A DNA stretch of 64,000 bases, from positions 1 to 64,000 of the forward strand of contig CAMBRQ010000007.1 of assembly GCA_945870325.1 (NCBI GenBank). Direction: 5' to 3'. The DNA comes from an uncultured Dorea sp. (GTDB lineage: Bacteria; Bacillota; Clostridia; Lachnospirales; Lachnospiraceae). The notes under the pieces were generated by a model. That model made no database searches. It worked only from the letters and a program-made list of their open reading frames with translations, and was not told the DNA's origin. Positions within the stretch are counted from its first letter, which is position 1, and each line of letters opens with the position of its first letter. The translations under genes were made by a program, and so were the position numbers. Shown piece by piece: positions 62,022 to 64,000 of this stretch.

Positions 62022-63407
62022 CTACTCCATATTCCCTGGAAACTTCGGAATTCCATCAAACCCAACCTGCAGATCCGCATCTGTTGGAATATAATCACTC
62101 ATCTCTCCATTATGGAACTTCTCATAGGCCACCATATCGAAATATCCTGTACCAGTCAAACCAAATACGATCGTCTTCTCCTCGCCAGTCTCTTTGCACT
62201 TCATCGCTTCATCAATCGCAACTCTGATTGCATGGCTGCTTTCCGGTGCCGGAAGGATACCTTCTACTCTTGCAAACTGCTCAGCCGCTTCAAATACTGC
62301 TGTCTGCTCTACGGATCTTGCTTCCATATATCCATCTGCATATAACTGTGACAGAATAGAACTCATACCATGATATCTTAATCCACCTGCATGGTTTGGA
62401 GACGGGATGAATCCGCTTCCTAATGTATACATCTTCGCAAGCGGGCATACCATTCCTGTATCACAGAAATCATATGCATACACGCCTCTTGTCATACTTG
62501 GGCAGGATGCAGGTTCTACTGCGATAAAGTGATAATCCTTCTCTCCTCTTAATTTCTCACCCATAAATGGAGAAATCAATCCTCCAAGGTTCGAGCCACC
62601 GCCTGCACATCCAATGATGATATCCGGCGTAATTCCGTATTTATCTAAAGCAATCTTTGTCTCCATACCGATAATGGACTGGTGAAGCAATACCTGGTTC
62701 AATACACTGCCAAGTACATATCTATAGCCTTCCGTACCTACTGCAACTTCTACTGCTTCAGAGATTGCACATCCAAGACTTCCTGTGGTTCCTGGATGCT
62801 CCGCCAGAATCTTTCTTCCCACTTCTGTCTCTGTTGATGGCGAAGGTGTCACACTAGCGCCGTATGTACGCATTACTTCACGACGGAATGGCTTCTGCTC
62901 ATAAGAGCATTTTACCATGAATACTTTACAATCCAGATCCAGATAAGAACAAGCCATGGAAAGCGCTGTTCCCCACTGTCCTGCTCCAGTCTCTGTCGTA
63001 ACACCCTTAAGCCCCTGCTTCTTTGCATAATATGCCTGGGCAATTGCGGAATTCAACTTATGGCTTCCACTGGTGTTGTTACCTTCAAACTTGTAATAAA
63101 TCTTCGCCGGTGTCTGTAATTTCTCTTCCAGACAGTATGCTCTTACCAGAGGCGCCGGACGATACATTTTGTAGAAATCCTGAATCTCCTGCGGGATATC
63201 GATATAGCGATTGTCATTGTCTAACTCCTGGCGCACCAGTTCTTCACAGAACACGCCTGATAATTCCTCTGCCGTCATCGGCTGTAAAGTTCCCGGATTC
63301 AAAAGCGGTGCCGGCTTATTCGTCATATCCGCGCGTACATTGTACCATTGTTTTGGCATCTCACTCTCTTCCAGATAGATTTTGTAAGGGATTTTCTGTT
63401 CACTCAT
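62022..63407 (-). CDS. trpB2: tryptophan synthase beta-like protein TrpB2
   Basis: PLP enzyme of the TrpB2 class, using indole and serine; it does not need a TrpA partner. The 461-residue length fits TrpB2 (longer than TrpB1, about 400). The PLP lysine is in EGNNTSGSHKLN, the glutamate-bearing loop in VTTETGAGQWGTALS, and the PLP phosphate loop in GCAGGGSNLGG. The extended N-terminus of TrpB2 is present. AAGGAG precedes the ATG. No other trp gene is adjacent; a tryptophan T-box leader controls it. Confidence 0.94.
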   Translation of the reverse strand: MSEQKIPYKIYLEESEMPKQWYNVRADMTNKPAPLLNPGTLQPMTAEELSGVFCEELVRQELDNDNRYIDIPQEIQDFYKMYRPAPLVRAYCLEEKLQTPAKIYYKFEGNNTSGSHKLNSAIAQAYYAKKQGLKGVTTETGAGQWGTALSMACSYLDLDCKVFMVKCSYEQKPFRREVMRTYGASVTPSPSTETEVGRKILAEHPGTTGSLGCAISEAVEVAVGTEGYRYVLGSVLNQVLLHQSIIGMETKIALDKYGITPDIIIGCAGGGSNLGGLISPFMGEKLRGEKDYHFIAVEPASCPSMTRGVYAYDFCDTGMVCPLAKMYTLGSGFIPSPNHAGGLRYHGMSSILSQLYADGYMEARSVEQTAVFEAAEQFARVEGILPAPESSHAIRVAIDEAMKCKETGEEKTIVFGLTGTGYFDMVAYEKFHNGEMSDYIPTDADLQVGFDGIPKFPGNME

Positions 63408-63741
63408 TGTTTTGTTCTCCTTTCATTTCTCGCTTCTGGGAATAGGGTATTGCATAAAAAAATACCCTTATCCCATACAATTCTTATTGCAGGGACAAGA
63501 GTAATATTAATCAACTCCTGCGGTGCCACCCGGCTTGGTATATCATACCCACTCATGCGTACCATCATACGCGGACTTTGTTAACGGAGTACCCTCTCCG
63601 GCTTACTTACTTCATATAAATCCATCCATTTCAGTTCGCCCTCGGAAGTCCATTCCTCCTAGTATTATCTGCTGCAATTCCAGCATCTGCAACTCTCTGA
63701 TAGACACTTGACTAAAAGTACTTGCTCTTCCTCATCAGTTT
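63408..63741 (-). promoter_or_regulatory. T-box leader of trpB2, probably tryptophan-specific
   Basis: On the minus strand the T-box core AAGCCGGGTGGCACCGC lies at 63520-63536, and a stem III CCGGAGAGGGTACTCCG lies upstream. In the Stem I area a segment GAACTGAAATGGATGG offers UGG codons as specifier, which fits tryptophan. A 14-base pair of arms (63438-63451 and 63460-63473) lies just before the ribosome site; its T-run is in the loop, so the exact on/off switch was not resolved. T-boxes sense uncharged tRNA and antiterminate. Confidence 0.88.
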
Positions 63742-63747
63742 AACCAA

Positions 63748-63776
63748 ACTTTACCACGTTAACTTGTTATTGTCAA
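63748..63776 (-). promoter_or_regulatory. promoter of the trpB2 T-box
   Basis: Minus strand TTGACA (63771-63776), exactly 17 bp, TAAAGT (63748-63753), with the predicted start next to the first base of the T-box leader. Confidence 0.75.
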
Positions 63777-63805
63777 GAGTTTTTTCAATTCACAATTTAT
63801 GCAAT

Positions 63806-64000
63806 CTACCTCTGCACTTGCAGTAATTTTGATTTTAATTCCTGCTCCAGACGCTGCATCTCTTTCTCTGCCTCAGCACGTTTCTGCCGTCCTTCCTGCT
63901 GGATCTTCATCACTTCATCCAGAGTCGCAATTAATGATTCATTCGTATGCTTCAACGTCTCAATCTCGACAATACCACGTTCTGACTCTTTCGCCGTATC
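63806..64000 (-). CDS. TelA-like toxic anion resistance protein, C-terminal end
   Basis: The last 64 codons of a gene that runs off the window edge. The reading, ending in [10 protein letters not shown] then stop, has [18 protein letters not shown] and [20 protein letters not shown], the typical tail of TelA/KlaB (tellurite/toxic anion resistance) proteins with a C-terminal coiled coil. Family assigned on this tail only. It lies upstream of the trpB2 promoter on the same strand with its own stop at 63806-63808. Confidence 0.75.
   Translation of the reverse strand, partial: DTAKESERGIVEIETLKHTNESLIATLDEVMKIQQEGRQKRAEAEKEMQRLEQELKSKLLQVQR

Noticed and set aside
63438..63473. Simple rho-independent terminator as the T-box switch
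   Set aside because: The T-run is in the loop and not after the stem; the element may act differently, so it was not listed as a terminator.
1..64000. CRISPR array, prophage, transposase or rRNA genes
   Set aside because: No regularly spaced repeats with unique spacers, no integrase/transposase or phage structural frames, and no rRNA sequence were seen.

Overview
This 64 kb window reads as chromosome of a gut-type Firmicute of the family Lachnospiraceae (Dorea / Mediterraneibacter / Clostridium scindens-like; genus not resolved). Support: the ylxM-ffh-rpsP-khpA-rimM-trmD-rplS-lepB-rbgA-rnhB-yraN order, a T-box leader, a yjdF-type riboswitch, AGGAGG ribosome sites on most genes, LuxS, moderate GC, and Cys/Gly-rich small proteins of a Clostridial type. 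Most genes lie on the minus strand. No prophage, transposase or CRISPR array was seen; one tRNA-Thr(CGT) gene is present.

Layout. 0-5 kb: an amidohydrolase, a 2-isopropylmalate synthase fused to an AraC-type DNA-binding domain, and a sodium:solute symporter. 5-16 kb: housekeeping and metabolism (mgsA, a beta-hydroxyacid dehydrogenase, a left-handed beta-helix protein, topB, ppk1, asd, argH, queH). 16-17.5 kb: a two-gene ABC importer without a binding protein. 17.6-23.4 kb: a small alarmone synthetase followed by a DUF4062 / STAND ATPase / helical-repeat gene that is cut in two by a single in-frame TGA. 23.7-28.4 kb: a five-gene cluster of circularly permuted ATP-grasp ligase, alpha-E protein, transglutaminase and two M14-like deacylases, one without the zinc histidines. 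28.7-38 kb: the translation/secretion/ribosome-assembly block from ylxM down to mscS. 38-42 kb: an accessory patch with an S8 protease, an orphan SUKH immunity gene beside a toxin-like tail, a twice-deleted AAA-ATPase pseudogene and a yjdF gene with its riboswitch. 42-46 kb: J-domain protein, Cys/Gly-rich membrane peptide, Met-rich pair, thioesterase, a TruA paralogue with a changed catalytic residue. 46-54 kb: a four-carbon sugar-acid operon (GarR-like dehydrogenase, two DUF1537 kinases, PdxA2, GntP permease, DeoR regulator) divergent from a GntR regulator, with a perfect palindrome inside the operon promoter. 54-64 kb: HD hydrolase, YjbQ, patatin, ABC-F ATPase, trpS, phosphatase, luxS, isochorismatase, a T-box-controlled TrpB2, and the C-terminal end of a TelA-like protein at the window edge.

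Most notable: (1) the LeuA-AraC fusion, which puts a leucine-regulated enzyme and a DNA-binding domain in one chain; (2) the DUF4062-STAND locus with its in-frame UGA, next to an alarmone synthetase; (3) the ATP-grasp/alpha-E/transglutaminase/M14 cluster with a probable pseudoenzyme partner; (4) a dispersed family of long palindromic intergenic elements near 12.4, 42.0, 54.1 and 61.9 kb; (5) TruA with Glu in place of the catalytic Asp. All calls are by reading the sequence; no database search was run.
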